Of a stretch of 64,000 nucleotides of DNA, positions 49,193-58,885 are shown piece after piece. Numbering within the stretch: the first letter of the stretch is position 1; every line of letters starts with the position of its first letter. The stretch is from positions 124,001 to 188,000 of the forward strand of contig BGKB01000024.1 of NCBI GenBank assembly GCA_003116975.1. The letters are read 5' to 3'. The stretch comes from Aurantiochytrium sp. KH105. Taxonomy: Eukaryota; Sar; Bigyra; Thraustochytrida; Thraustochytriidae. The translations under genes and the position numbers were made by a program. A model generated the notes under the pieces. It was not told the DNA's origin. It ran no database searches and saw only the letters and a list, made by a program, of their open reading frames with translations.

Positions 49193-51118
49193 ATGGAGCT
49201 CGGCCGCTGGCTCGCGGCGGCGCTCGCGGCCGCGCTGGCGGCGCCGGCGGCGCGCAAGGCCCGCGAGGCGGCGCTGGGCCCCGCGGATCTCGCCTGGCCG
49301 CGATTCAGGGATGGCGCCGAGACCGCGCTCGTCGCGCTCGAGTCGGCGGCGCTCGCGGCCGCGGCGGCGCGCCCGCGCGCAGGGCTGGCGGGCGGCGGGG
49401 AGGGAGGAACAGAGGAGACACGAGGCCTCGCGACCACGGTGCTGGCTGTGACGCTGGCGGCGGCGGCGGCGTTGGCAAGCCTTGTTCAAATTCTCAGCCT
49501 CGTGCGCTGGCGCAAGACGCGCGGCCCTGGTCTCCGAGCGCTTGGGCTGTGGATCGCAGCTCTTCGCCAGGATAGCCTCCTCGTAGCGTTCGAGGTCGTA
49601 CTCGCCGCCATTGCAATTTGCCGCGGCGAGGGCAGCACGCGAGAACAGTTCGTCAAGAGCCCATGCGCAGACTTGCCTCCAGCCGCGCGATCCGTGCCGA
49701 AAGGCACCAAAGCGCGCATCGTCATGCTTACGATGGGCAGCCGTGGCGATGTCCAACCCTTTATTGCGCTAGGCAAAGCATTGGAATCGTCGGGGCGCGT
49801 GCACGTGGTGATCGCGACCATGGCCAAGTTCCAGGAACTGGTCCAGCGTCATGGCCTCGAAGCTGCAGATTGCGGAATGCTCGACTTGGAGTTGCATCGC
49901 CCGATCTGGAGGACCGCGACACACATTTCAGAGCTAGCAGACGTCGCCCAAGGTCGAATTCTTGACCAATATCCTCGCGTCGCCAACGGGTTCCGTAAAG
50001 CTTGCCAAGGCTGCGACCTCATTGTCGCCATGGGTGTGACGAGCGGCTTCGGGCTTACACTCGCCGAATATTACAACGTGCCATGCTGGGTCGTTGCCCT
50101 GGCCCCTGAGCAGCCAACGCGGGAATTCGCGCCACCAAACACACCACGATCTTCTCTGGGCATCCTTAATTTGCTTCGCTGGTACTGGCACTGGGCTCGT
50201 CTCGGATTTGCAGCGCGACGTGGTCTCCGCGGCCGAGGCAACCCGGAGCAGGACTTTCGAACCGAGGTTCTAGGCTTAGATCCCCTTGGCGGGGGCAAGC
50301 GTCTCCGTCAAATTCAGCACGTCTCTAAACTTTGTGCATTCTCTCCCGCATTCGTCCCGAAGCCTCATGACTGGCCCGTTAACTGCATCGTGACAGGCTT
50401 TTGGTTTCTCGATAGCGGTAGCGAGCAAGATACGATCTCCGATGCAGATGCAGATGCGGATGCAAATGAAGCTTTGCATCAGCGGGAAGCAAAGCACCTT
50501 GTGCCTGCAAAGCTACAAACGGTTCTGCAGCAAGCTCGCGGACGGATCGCGTGCATAAATTTTGGTTCCATGACCAAGGTCGCGCGCGAGCTCGGTATAG
50601 TGGATGCAATTTGCAAATGCTTTACCGAGGACTTTACAGTCATCCTCATCGACCCAGAGGCAATACTACCATTCAATGAGAGCCCTACCGACGCAAATGA
50701 CTCGACAAAATTCTATGTAGTTCGTGAGGTGGCGCACGAGTCGTTGTTTCCCTCATGTGATATTGTCGTGCACCACGGAGGCGCGGGAACAAGTGCGCGC
50801 GTTGTACAGTGCAAATGCCCTGCGCTGGTGGTGCCAATCATGCTCTGGACGGATCAGCCCTTGTGGGCTGACCGTCTCGAAGCCTTGGGGGTCGCACGAC
50901 ATCTCGAGCGTTCTGAATTCGATCGCGCGCCAGACGTTTTTCTCGCCCGTGGACGCGCAGCAGTCTCGAGCCTGCTTTCACGCGCGTGCGTTGACGCTGT
51001 AGCGAGTCTCGCACGCCAGATGCAACAAGACGAATCCAATGCTTTGGCTAAAAGCGTCGACATCATTCTTGGGTCGCTTCCCATCGTAAGCTCTGCCGAG
51101 TCAAAAGGAGAGAAATGA
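49193..51118 (+). CDS. UDP-glycosyltransferase, sterol glucosyltransferase-like (GT28/GT1 fold)
   Basis: Encodes 641 aa from the ATG at 49193. The first 150 residues are Ala/Arg-rich with two hydrophobic spans (about 85-105 and 120-145), suggesting membrane association. The GT-B fold starts at residue 176: KARIVMLTMGSRGDVQPFIA (M181 onward), the nucleotide-sugar N-domain motif of the Atg26/UGT80 and macrolide-type GT families. The donor-binding motif is HHGGAGTS (H527 onward), followed by PALVVPIMLWTDQPLWADRL. An Asp/Ala repeat lies near 415-425. The likely reaction is transfer of a hexose from UDP to a sterol or other lipid. No PH or GRAM domain is seen, unlike fungal Atg26. The upstream region is triplicated. 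Confidence 0.85.
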   Translation: MELGRWLAAALAAALAAPAARKAREAALGPADLAWPRFRDGAETALVALESAALAAAAARPRAGLAGGGEGGTEETRGLATTVLAVTLAAAAALASLVQILSLVRWRKTRGPGLRALGLWIAALRQDSLLVAFEVVLAAIAICRGEGSTREQFVKSPCADLPPAARSVPKGTKARIVMLTMGSRGDVQPFIALGKALESSGRVHVVIATMAKFQELVQRHGLEAADCGMLDLELHRPIWRTATHISELADVAQGRILDQYPRVANGFRKACQGCDLIVAMGVTSGFGLTLAEYYNVPCWVVALAPEQPTREFAPPNTPRSSLGILNLLRWYWHWARLGFAARRGLRGRGNPEQDFRTEVLGLDPLGGGKRLRQIQHVSKLCAFSPAFVPKPHDWPVNCIVTGFWFLDSGSEQDTISDADADADANEALHQREAKHLVPAKLQTVLQQARGRIACINFGSMTKVARELGIVDAICKCFTEDFTVILIDPEAILPFNESPTDANDSTKFYVVREVAHESLFPSCDIVVHHGGAGTSARVVQCKCPALVVPIMLWTDQPLWADRLEALGVARHLERSEFDRAPDVFLARGRAAVSSLLSRACVDAVASLARQMQQDESNALAKSVDIILGSLPIVSSAESKGEK

Positions 51119-51244
51119 AAAGACAACTCGCATGTAACCTAGTAAACACCCCAAAAAAGATTACAAAAGAGAAATTTGAAGGAAAGTCGGCGCCTGGGGA
51201 CGTCCAGTCGTATGCTCCTTCACGCAATGGAGAGGTTTTGTTCA

Positions 51245-52309
51245 TTATGAACCCTGCGAGAAGAAACGATTGGCATTATTGAAACTCGCCTGTGCCAAGC
51301 GGTTTGCGTCCATATTGAGCGTCTTTGCGAGCGCTTCGACAACGAGAGGCAACGACGCCGGCACGTTGGGCGAGACTGCCTTGAGAATCTTTTTGCGTTC
51401 CTTGGGCGTTGCTTCAGAGGGCACAAGAGAAGCTTGGCAGCCTGGGAATCCAAGATATGGCGCATCGGTCTCCACCATGATGCGGTCAAGAGGGGGACGG
51501 ACTTGAGCGAGAGCCTCGCGTAGACCCTTGCCAGCCTGCTCGCGACAAATGAGCCCAGAGACGCTAATGTAAAAACCACGGTCCAAGTACGCTTGAAGCT
51601 CGGACGCGGTGCCCGTGAAACAATGCACAATGGCAGGTGGGAGCGTCGTTGAAAAATGGTCCAAGACTTCGAGGAAGGCCGTGTGCGCAAGCCTCTCGTG
51701 CAGAAACAATGGTTTCTTTAGCTCGCATGCAAGAGCAACTTGGGGAGCAAACCATGCCAATTGAGATTCTGCTTCCGGAAATCCCTCTGAGAAATCGAGG
51801 CCACACTCACCAATAGCAGCAGCGCCATGCGCAAGTTCGCGCACGCTTCTCAAGCTCGCAGAAATAGATGCATCAGGCTCTTTCGATGCCTCGTACGGAT
51901 GGACACCTGCAGTATACAAGATGCGAACACCAGCAAGATTATCTTGGGCTGCGAGACACTGCGCCTCTCGGGAAGATTCCACATCGCTCCCGGGTACAAG
52001 CATCGCCTCGACACCTTCATTTCGTGCTGCGTGTATTGCCCTTTCGACGCCAATTTTCGCAAAGGCTTCGTGCGTCAGATTGCAGTCTACATCAAAGAGT
52101 CTCTTGACGGCAGTGTCTGCATCGGTCGCCGTCGTTGTCGTGGTCGTCGAAGTCTCCAGCGTTGTGGTTACCTGAGACCTGAACGTCACAGGCGTACTCT
52201 TCGCTGCCCGAGCAGCCCAGCTAGCGCGGGAGAACCCTTCGCAACAGGTGGACGTCATTACGGCCTTCCCTTGCGCCAAGTATATCGCGCTGCTCGTCCT
52301 CCGCCACAT
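51245..52309 (-). CDS. TatD-family metal-dependent deoxyribonuclease
   Basis: Encodes 354 aa. The N-terminal 65 residues are Arg/Ser/Thr-rich and could be a mitochondrial presequence. The TatD barrel starts at LFDVDCNLTHEAF, which has an Asn where some family members have the HxH, as in E. coli TatD and TATDN1. Further ligands and motifs: TAGVHPYEA (His), AIGECGLDFSEGF (Glu), LFLHERLAH (His), AIVHCFTGT (His) and IMVETDAPYLGFPG (Asp). The family trims DNA 3'-5' and acts in repair and DNA degradation. Another ATG lies 17 codons in. It converges with the glycosyltransferase gene, 126 bp apart. Confidence 0.92.
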   Translation of the reverse strand: MWRRTSSAIYLAQGKAVMTSTCCEGFSRASWAARAAKSTPVTFRSQVTTTLETSTTTTTTATDADTAVKRLFDVDCNLTHEAFAKIGVERAIHAARNEGVEAMLVPGSDVESSREAQCLAAQDNLAGVRILYTAGVHPYEASKEPDASISASLRSVRELAHGAAAIGECGLDFSEGFPEAESQLAWFAPQVALACELKKPLFLHERLAHTAFLEVLDHFSTTLPPAIVHCFTGTASELQAYLDRGFYISVSGLICREQAGKGLREALAQVRPPLDRIMVETDAPYLGFPGCQASLVPSEATPKERKKILKAVSPNVPASLPLVVEALAKTLNMDANRLAQASFNNANRFFSQGS

Positions 52310-52587
52310 GAGCGGGCGAGCGAGCGAGCGAACGAAGGTTTGAGGTTCGAGGTCTCTTTCTTGATGCCAAGAGGTCGCGAAGCGAAGTGGGGCGACTCGG
52401 CCCTTTTCTGCGCTGCAACTAGCGGTACGCGGCAGCCAAGTCGAACTCTCGTGAACTTCGACTTGCGGGCCCCGGCTTTAGCCGACTGGTCGCGGCGATG
52501 CGGAGAATCGATGGCCGCCGGCAGAGCCGCGTCCAAAGGTCCCGCGCGCAGCCGGGTGCGAGTGCTCGCGGGGCGCGCCGGGCCGCC
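52310..52587. promoter_or_regulatory. Divergent promoter of the TatD and POLR3K genes
   Basis: 278 bp separate two divergent ATGs. GAGCGAGC repeats occur at 52311-52330, and no other gene is visible. Confidence 0.45.
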
Positions 52588-52923
52588 ATGAGTCTGCGGT
52601 ACTGCCCGTGGGACGGGCTGCTGCTAATTGTGGACAATCGCAGCGCGGAAGGCACGTATCGGTTTCGCTGCGTGGCATGCCCGTATGTGAACGACATCCG
52701 GCGCGGGGCGCCCGTGCGCGTGCGCGAGGTGGTCCGCGTCAAGGAGCAGAGCGACGTGCTGGGCGGCGAAGATGCCTGGGCGAACGCGCCGCAGACGGAG
52801 GTCCGCTGCGAGGCCTGCGGAAACAATAGTGCGTATTACATGCAAATTCAGACGCGCTCCGCCGATGAACCCATGACAATTTTCCTCAAGTGCACGCAAT
52901 GCAAGGAGCAATGGAAGGAGTGA
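52588..52923 (+). CDS. POLR3K: DNA-directed RNA polymerase III subunit RPC10 (C11)
   Basis: Encodes 111 aa from the ATG at 52588 (context GCCGCCATG). The C-terminal TFIIS-type zinc ribbon is intact: CEACGNNSAYYMQIQTRSAD, then EPMTIFLKCTQCKEQWKE, with the invariant QTRSADEP loop that stimulates RNA cleavage in the Pol III active site. DVLGG and the linker are conserved. In the N-terminal ribbon the second cysteine of the first CxxC is replaced (YCPWDG instead of CPxCG), while the second pair (CVAC) is present. The subunit is needed for Pol III termination, reinitiation and proofreading. Length is as expected. Confidence 0.95.
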   Translation: MSLRYCPWDGLLLIVDNRSAEGTYRFRCVACPYVNDIRRGAPVRVREVVRVKEQSDVLGGEDAWANAPQTEVRCEACGNNSAYYMQIQTRSADEPMTIFLKCTQCKEQWKE

Positions 52924-53477
52924 ATCGTGCGCTCGCCTGTGGATGGAAGAGACCCTGTCTCCCTTGATGCTGGCTCGAGTGATTCTTTTTGTCTCATAAG
53001 CTGGATACGCTCGTCTGATGTGGAACGATGCTCGTTTGTCTCGGCGTTGTTCACGCAGGATGTCTTTTGTTCACAAACTCCAGACCTTTTGATCTCTGTG
53101 CGTTCCCCCCACCCCCCCCTTCTTTTGCCAAAAGTGCCTCGCTCTCCTGTACTATTTTTCCTGACTTTGCGTAAGAAAGAGACTCGTCTTGAAGCACCTG
53201 CTCGCTTGAATTTCTTTGCTTGCTTGGTATACTCTGTGCTGCTCGCTTGCTTGCATACTATACACTTGTCGTCCTGCCTTGCGTCAAAGTAAAACGATAC
53301 AAAGCGTTGTTGTGGAAAAGCACATTTTATAACAGGTCAAAAAAACTTGCATATTTTAGCTACACACCACAACAAACGTGCATTTGATGCAAGTAAATAA
53401 GAGTATCTCCTCTCCATTCATTCACTTTTTCATAAAGGCATGCACGCATCCGATTGTATATCACATGATTCAAATTC
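52924..53477. other. Convergent 3' intergenic region
   Basis: 554 bp between POLR3K and the CEP104-like gene. It is AT-rich towards the right, probably two 3' UTRs. No gene recognised. Confidence 0.4.
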
Positions 53478-55883
53478 TTACTTATCGGCGGGGCTTGCCG
53501 ACTCACCGTCGCGCGGGGTCGATTTGCTCTCAGCGTCGGACGAGCTTGGCTCATGACTACTACTCTCTGTTTCATCATGCTCGCGTCGAATGTCGTGCAA
53601 GCGCTGTAATGCGACGTGGACTGCGCGTTGGGTCGCAGACGCCGCGCCGAGCAAAGGGATACTTTGGACAAAGGAGATTGCCAAATTTGCAACAAAAGCA
53701 TTTGTCGAAGCCACTGCGTCAACAAGCACGGTGATCACCTCGAGACGATGCGAAAGTAGGAATTGCGCATCTTCTGAAAGCGTCTGCTCGCCATTTGGAC
53801 TGGGCGGTTGGTCCAAACTTATAGTTGTGCCCGTTTGCAAAATGTTCATGAGCGTTTTTGCAGACTCGGCAGTCACACCGGCAAAGGTCTGTAGAGATCG
53901 CTTGACTCGCGCGTGCAAGAGCCCATCGGCGTCTTGATCGCGAAGCAGGTCTGTGCAGGTTACCCAAAGAGATAGAATTGCATCATCACGTTGTTGTTTG
54001 AGCTCCGCAAAGCGCAAAGAGATAACTTCCAAGAGGTCAAGACCCAAAGTGACCGTCTTCGGACGATTCGACGCAAGTCCACGCCCGGCGAGCTTTGCAT
54101 AATCCATGGCGGCTGCGTCCCAATCGCTCACACTAATGGACTCTTCTATAACACATTTGAGCTGATGCTCGAGTTGCTCTCGCGGCGAGGATGTCTTTCG
54201 CTGACGATTGAAAGATGATTCCATGTCATTCGTCATCGTAGTCAAAACGTCGTCAGCCTCTGGTATCGTCGTCTGAGGAACATGATCAATCGGGGCCGCA
54301 GCTTCGACGTCCTTCAGTTCGTCTGTGGAGACTTCCGAAAGCTCCGAACGGTCCGACATGGACCTTTGTGTCCAATCTGCCTCGCGACCGTTTGCCTGGG
54401 CTCGCGTTTTGCTCCCATTTTGTCGTCTGGCCACTGCAAGGGCCAGGTCCCATTGCTCGATCGGAAAGGTGGTTTTCATCGGAGGATTGTCTTTCGAGGT
54501 AGATTTTGGGGCGTCACCATCCTTTTCCTCGTCTTCCTTTGGCTGATTGGTCGAGTCGGTGCCGTGAGCGACTCGAGGCTGCTGGTTCGAATCAACTGGT
54601 TGAAAAAGTGCGCTGGAAACGGCGTCGAGGCTCTGACTTTGCGCCGGGTCAGGAGGCGGCAGATTTTGGGGTTTTGCAGGATCGTTTGCAAGCTGACCGA
54701 CGTGTTTTGCCATGAGAAGGCCACCCTTGACGAGTGCGGCGGGCATGCGAACGCTGGGACGAATGCGTTTTTTGGTCGAACGAAGTAGTTGAGGTCCGCC
54801 GGGATCGTTTTCGACGGACGCAGACGACGGTGTGTCTTCGGCTCGTTCGCTGTGTACTTGCTTTGTGTTTGCTGTCTCGGGCCGTACCTCTTTTGGCGCA
54901 AATGGGTCAGGCTCTTTGGGTCCAAATATGAGAGCACGCGCGGCGTCCTGGGCGGCGCGAAAGCTTGCGTCACTTGCGGAGCTTCGTGCACTGTTCATGT
55001 TTTCTTGCGCGGCACGAGACTTGCGCGCGGTTTCGAGCTGCGCCAACGCACGCCCAGCAAGAGTCTCCAGGGAAACTTTGAGTTCTGCGGCCCTCGCAAA
55101 ATCTTCGGCGGCGACGGCGCGCTCCTTTGCCGCCTCGAGGCCCTCGAGTCGCTGTTTCATGTGTTCCGCTTGCTCCCTGTGCTGGCGGTCTACATGATGC
55201 ATGGAGGCGTCGAGAAGTGCACGCAGACTCTCGAGGGCGCTTTGAACTCTCGAGGACCTGGGCCGAGGCGTGGTGGTGCTTGAAGCGTCGCTTTCGATAG
55301 GCTCTTGCTGACCTAGACTTGCGCCAAGAACTACGAGAGCGGATATTTGCGCTTGCATGGCCGGATTGCGGGCGTTTGCAAAGCATCCTTCGACGACCAG
55401 GTGAACATACGTGCAGGTGCGCTGGATGGAGATGCATTTGACTTCGCTGGCTGTATAATCGGAGGCGATGCCATTGGAAAACTCGATGCGTCCGAGACGG
55501 ACGGCGTCGGCACCGGTTTCGCCAATGTGAATCACTGCGCTGGATGGCGTTTTGGCTGCATGGCAGAGAATGCGAATCTCGTGTACAAAGGCTGGGGCAA
55601 AGTTGAGCAGAATCTCTTGGGGAAAGTCTGCTCTGGGCGGCGATTCCCACGCGAGGGTGCTGCCTCCTCTCCCGCCTTGACGCTTTCGCGTTTGTAGTCG
55701 AAGCCGGCGGCCGCCCTTGCCCTGAATCGCAAAGGCCTGGAAGTGAAGGGGCCCAAGCCTGTCCAGCGAGCTCTGGCCGTGTTTGTCTTTGTGCTCTTGC
55801 TCGTGCTCAATTGCGTTCTTTGACTGTGCAAAGGCCGGCTCTGTTGCCTCGACGCCGCGGCGTCGCGCCTGTCGCTCCGGCAT
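53478..55883 (-). CDS. CEP104-like centrosomal/ciliary-tip protein
   Basis: Encodes 801 aa from the ATG at 55883; the frame upstream to 55976 has only a TTG. The N-terminal 190 residues resemble the CEP104 jelly-roll (DFPQEILLNFAPAFVHEIRI, VRLGRIEFSNGIASDYTASE, CTYVHLVVEGCFANARNP). A coiled-coil follows with a UVR-like motif (RAVAAEDFARAAELKVSLET, about 270). After a disordered linker, a helical domain (about 600-790) fits the TOG region: DWDAAAMDYAKLAGRGLASN, VITVLVDAVASTNAFVANLA. The C-terminal zinc-finger array of animal CEP104 is absent. CEP104 binds tubulin and EB proteins at growing ciliary tips. The assignment rests on order and pattern, not on an alignment. Confidence 0.68.
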   Translation of the reverse strand: MPERQARRRGVEATEPAFAQSKNAIEHEQEHKDKHGQSSLDRLGPLHFQAFAIQGKGGRRLRLQTRKRQGGRGGSTLAWESPPRADFPQEILLNFAPAFVHEIRILCHAAKTPSSAVIHIGETGADAVRLGRIEFSNGIASDYTASEVKCISIQRTCTYVHLVVEGCFANARNPAMQAQISALVVLGASLGQQEPIESDASSTTTPRPRSSRVQSALESLRALLDASMHHVDRQHREQAEHMKQRLEGLEAAKERAVAAEDFARAAELKVSLETLAGRALAQLETARKSRAAQENMNSARSSASDASFRAAQDAARALIFGPKEPDPFAPKEVRPETANTKQVHSERAEDTPSSASVENDPGGPQLLRSTKKRIRPSVRMPAALVKGGLLMAKHVGQLANDPAKPQNLPPPDPAQSQSLDAVSSALFQPVDSNQQPRVAHGTDSTNQPKEDEEKDGDAPKSTSKDNPPMKTTFPIEQWDLALAVARRQNGSKTRAQANGREADWTQRSMSDRSELSEVSTDELKDVEAAAPIDHVPQTTIPEADDVLTTMTNDMESSFNRQRKTSSPREQLEHQLKCVIEESISVSDWDAAAMDYAKLAGRGLASNRPKTVTLGLDLLEVISLRFAELKQQRDDAILSLWVTCTDLLRDQDADGLLHARVKRSLQTFAGVTAESAKTLMNILQTGTTISLDQPPSPNGEQTLSEDAQFLLSHRLEVITVLVDAVASTNAFVANLAISFVQSIPLLGAASATQRAVHVALQRLHDIRREHDETESSSHEPSSSDAESKSTPRDGESASPADK

Positions 55884-56586
55884 CTTCTTGGCCCCGCCCC
55901 GCGGGGGCGGCCTTCTCTCCGCTCCCTCTCTCTTTCCCTCCTCCCTCCCGGCCCGGCCCGGCCCGCCTTTCCCCAAATGGGTGTTTGTTTGATTGTTTGT
56001 TTGTCTTTGCGATGCGTCGATGCGCGTAGTAAACCCGTCCTTCCTCTATGTCGTGTAGCCGTTGAGACGGTCTTACTTACTAGAACTCGGACTCCACGTA
56101 GTAGGCCCAGGTTTCTCGACACCCGCGACACGCGTAGCAAGGCAAGGCCGGGCTGCCGCTTCCACCGCTGCCAGCGTTGGTTCTCCGCCAGTCCTCGCGA
56201 TTCCGCGGTCAGCATGGCAGGCCGCAGGCCAGCAAGAAGCAAGCTTTGGCAAGCGGACGAAGAAAACAAGCATTGGCAAAGCTTTTTGGAGACGCAGAGC
56301 TGATTTTTGCGAGCGAGAGGGCGGGAGAAGGGTCGCCTTTTTTCATTTGTTGAATCAGAATGGCGACGCATATCCATTGGCCTCGAGACTTTCTTTCTTT
56401 TGACCATTCGAGAATCGAGACCCAGGAGGACGCCATCGACTCGAGCGAGGAGCGCGGCGAGCAGCTGCGCGCGGAAGAGGGGAAGGCGGGCGCGGCCGCA
56501 GCGCGCTCGGGCAGAGCGCAGACCCGGGGCTTTCTGCTCTCGGTGGGCGGCACCGACGGAGGTGGAGAGCGAAGACGCTGCAGAAG
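55884..56586. promoter_or_regulatory. Divergent promoter region of the CEP104-like and TIM50 genes
   Basis: About 700 bp between divergent starts. It includes TTTGTTTG repeats at 55983-56007. The minus-strand frame over 56209-57150 is antisense to TIM50. Confidence 0.4.
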
Positions 56587-57867
56587 ATGCTGACCATGAA
56601 GCTTGCAGCGCAGCGTCTCGGACGCGCGGCGCTTCCGCGGACGCGCACGACGACGGCGGCGCGCGTGCAGCAGCGGATGTGCAGCAGCACGAGCACGTCT
56701 TCGTCGACCAAGTCGTCGAAGAACCGCGAGATTGCGGAGCAGCTGGCGGCCAAGCGCCGCGCTAGGGACGAGGCTCTTTTGCGAAATGATGAAGGCGGCG
56801 TGGGCACTCTGGGCTGGCTTCTGGGCGTGGGCGGCATTCTCGGCGCGACGGGGTTCTTTGCGTTTCATGAGGAAGGCAACAAGTGGTTCATGAAGAACGT
56901 GTACAATGGCACGCCGCTGGGCGCGAGCGTGGATTGGGTGAGCGAGCAGGTCAAGTCTGCGACCAAGTCGTTCACGGACCCGATCAGTGACGAGCTGCTG
57001 CCGGACTTTCCCATGGAAACGCTGCCGCCGGGCATGACGCAGCCTATTACGCTGGTCCTGGACTTTGAGGACACCTTGTGTCACCTCGAATGGGACTCGC
57101 GGCACGGCTGGCGCGCGGCAAAGCGCCCTGGTGCTGACTACCTGCTCCACCGTCTGTCAATGTTTTACGAGATTGTCCTCTTTTCGAACGGCAACAGCTT
57201 CTTCCTGGAGCCCTTTGTGTACAGCTTGGACTCTTCGAATATCATGCAGTCGAAGCTTTTCCGTGAGGCCACCGTGTACGAGGACGGTGAGCACATCAAG
57301 GATCTTTCGCACCTGAACCGCGACCTCGGCCGCGTCATTGTGATTGATGACAAGGCAAAGTCTGTTCCGAAGCAGCCAGAGAACTGCATTATTGTCAAGC
57401 CCTTTGAGGACCCCACGCAGGAGGACACGACGCTGTTTGATTTGGTTCCCTTTCTGGAGGACCTGGCAGTCCGTGATCCGGCTGATGTGCGACCCGAGCT
57501 GGCCCGCTACAAGGGCAAGGATATCGGCGCCACCTTTAAGCAGGAGATGAAGGAACGCCTTGCACAACGCGAGAAACAGCAGTCTGGAACGCTTGCGGGC
57601 GCCATCCGCAAGGGCGGATTCTTTGGAGGCGGCTCCTCGTCGTCTTCGGCGCCATCTGCCGAGAGCCAGCAGGCTGCTCAGGCGCAGCAGGCGCAGCAGG
57701 CGGCCCAGCCTCAGTTCGAGGTGCCTTTGGCCATGACTCCCATTGATCAGGCCAATAACTTGCCGCCTCCGGAGGAGGTCAAGAAGCAGATCGAGCAGCC
57801 TGAGGAGCCCGCCAAGCCGGCCGCGCCTACCGGGACCCTCTGGTCCTCGCTGGGTCTTGGGCGTTGA
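56587..57867 (+). CDS. TIM50: Mitochondrial inner-membrane translocase subunit TIM50
   Basis: Encodes 426 aa. The N-terminus (MLTMKLAAQRLGRAALPRTR) is a typical mitochondrial presequence. One membrane span lies near 78-95 (LGWLLGVGGILGATGFFAF), followed by the intermembrane-space FCP1/NLI-like domain (about 150-330): TLVLDFEDTLCHLEWDSRHG, KRPGADYLLHRLSMFYEIVL, LFSNGN, DLGRVIVIDDKAKS. The phosphatase motif is degenerate: D159-F-E161-D-T instead of DxDx(T/V), as expected for TIM50, which acts as a presequence receptor of TIM23 and not as an enzyme. The C-terminus is Gln/Ala/Pro-rich. An alternative ATG lies three codons on. Confidence 0.93.
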   Translation: MLTMKLAAQRLGRAALPRTRTTTAARVQQRMCSSTSTSSSTKSSKNREIAEQLAAKRRARDEALLRNDEGGVGTLGWLLGVGGILGATGFFAFHEEGNKWFMKNVYNGTPLGASVDWVSEQVKSATKSFTDPISDELLPDFPMETLPPGMTQPITLVLDFEDTLCHLEWDSRHGWRAAKRPGADYLLHRLSMFYEIVLFSNGNSFFLEPFVYSLDSSNIMQSKLFREATVYEDGEHIKDLSHLNRDLGRVIVIDDKAKSVPKQPENCIIVKPFEDPTQEDTTLFDLVPFLEDLAVRDPADVRPELARYKGKDIGATFKQEMKERLAQREKQQSGTLAGAIRKGGFFGGGSSSSSAPSAESQQAAQAQQAQQAAQPQFEVPLAMTPIDQANNLPPPEEVKKQIEQPEEPAKPAAPTGTLWSSLGLGR

Positions 57868-58785
57868 AGCTAAATTTAAAAAACAACAAGAAACATAGAA
57901 GTTACCCTCTTTTTTTTGGTATCATGCAGTGTTCAAAGATCGCCTATTGGAGTATTGTTTTCAAGAAAAGAGAAGGAAAGAAAGAGAGACTATGGTCAAG
58001 GTCAACTCTTTGATCCTTGTCTTGCCTTTGTCTTTCTGGTCTTTTTCCAAGAGGAAGAAAAAAAGAAGAGAGAAAAAGATTGTTAAAGCGTCTGCAACTT
58101 GCTAGAGCCATTGCAGCAGACAGTATGTCTGCGAGAATATGAGACATGTAGAATGACAAAGGCGACGCGTTCATATTGTCATATCTTTGCAGACTTGAAA
58201 GAAAAAATCTTGTCTTGTCGCGCCTTTGCAGACTTGGGGGAAAAGATCTTGTCTTGTCTCACCTTTGCAGATATTGTCTCATCCCCCTTTGCAGACTTGG
58301 GAAGAAGATCTTGTCTTTACTAACAATGAGGCATGTAGAACGACAAACAGATTATCTGTAGAGATCCAGCTTTGAAGCCTGAATGCAAGTGTGACCGCAG
58401 AACCATGCCGAAAACTTATATACTGCTGGTTCAAGTCCTTGGATCAGATCAGACTATCTGTATTTACTTTGGCTCAATCGTTCCCGGTATCTGCATTGCC
58501 TCTTTCTCAGAATACAATGGACAAGCGGTCGTGTTCGTGAACAAAAGACAAATTGAACCTACAAAGAACCAGATGGATTGAGATTGAATAGAAGGCATGC
58601 TGCAAAGAAATGGCATGAAAGAATATATATCTAAGAGCGAAAGACTATGCAATCGCCGCAGACCCCCTAATGTTCATTGTGACTTGGCGTGTTGCAAGTC
58701 GCCTGTGGGGGGGGGGGGCAAGCTGGGAAGGAATGAAGCCGGAGGACGCCGACGAGGTATGTTTCTTCGCAAGCGCCTGCTTGAC
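57868..58785. other. AT-rich region after TIM50
   Basis: About 920 bp, clearly more AT-rich than its surroundings, with tandem repeats and a G12 run (58707-58718). A 58-codon ORF with ATG at 58405 (MPKTYILLVQVLGSDQTICI) has no recognised family and may be chance. Confidence 0.4.
58186..58320 (+). repeat. Four imperfect tandem units of about 39 bp
   Basis: Units start at 58186, 58225, 58264 (shortened) and 58288. Each begins CTTTGCAGA and most continue CTTGG..GAAAAGATCTTGTC. The array is bracketed by two similar sequences containing CATGTAGAA.GACAAA (about 58145 and 58332). Confidence 0.85.
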
Positions 58786-58885
58786 CTAAACCTTTTGCGG
58801 GGCAAGCTGGGACGGAGCGGAATCGGAGGACTCGGACGAGGTATGTTTCTTCGCAAGCGACTGCTTGGCCTTGGCTGGACCGACG
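58718..58885 (-). repeat. Two tandem 84-bp units spanning the end of a small gene
   Basis: Unit 1 (58718-58801) and unit 2 (58802-58885) share GCAAGCTGGGA, then GAGGTATGTTTCTTCGCAAG and GCTTG. The period is 28 codons exactly, so the duplication preserves the reading frame of the minus-strand gene. Confidence 0.85.

Noticed and set aside
53484-53520. GGCGGGGCTTGCCGACTC resembling flanks at 43693 and 45239
   Set aside because: Short match in coding sequence of the CEP104-like gene; likely chance.
58186-58320. CRISPR-like array
   Set aside because: Units are contiguous with no unique spacers, and the genome is eukaryotic.
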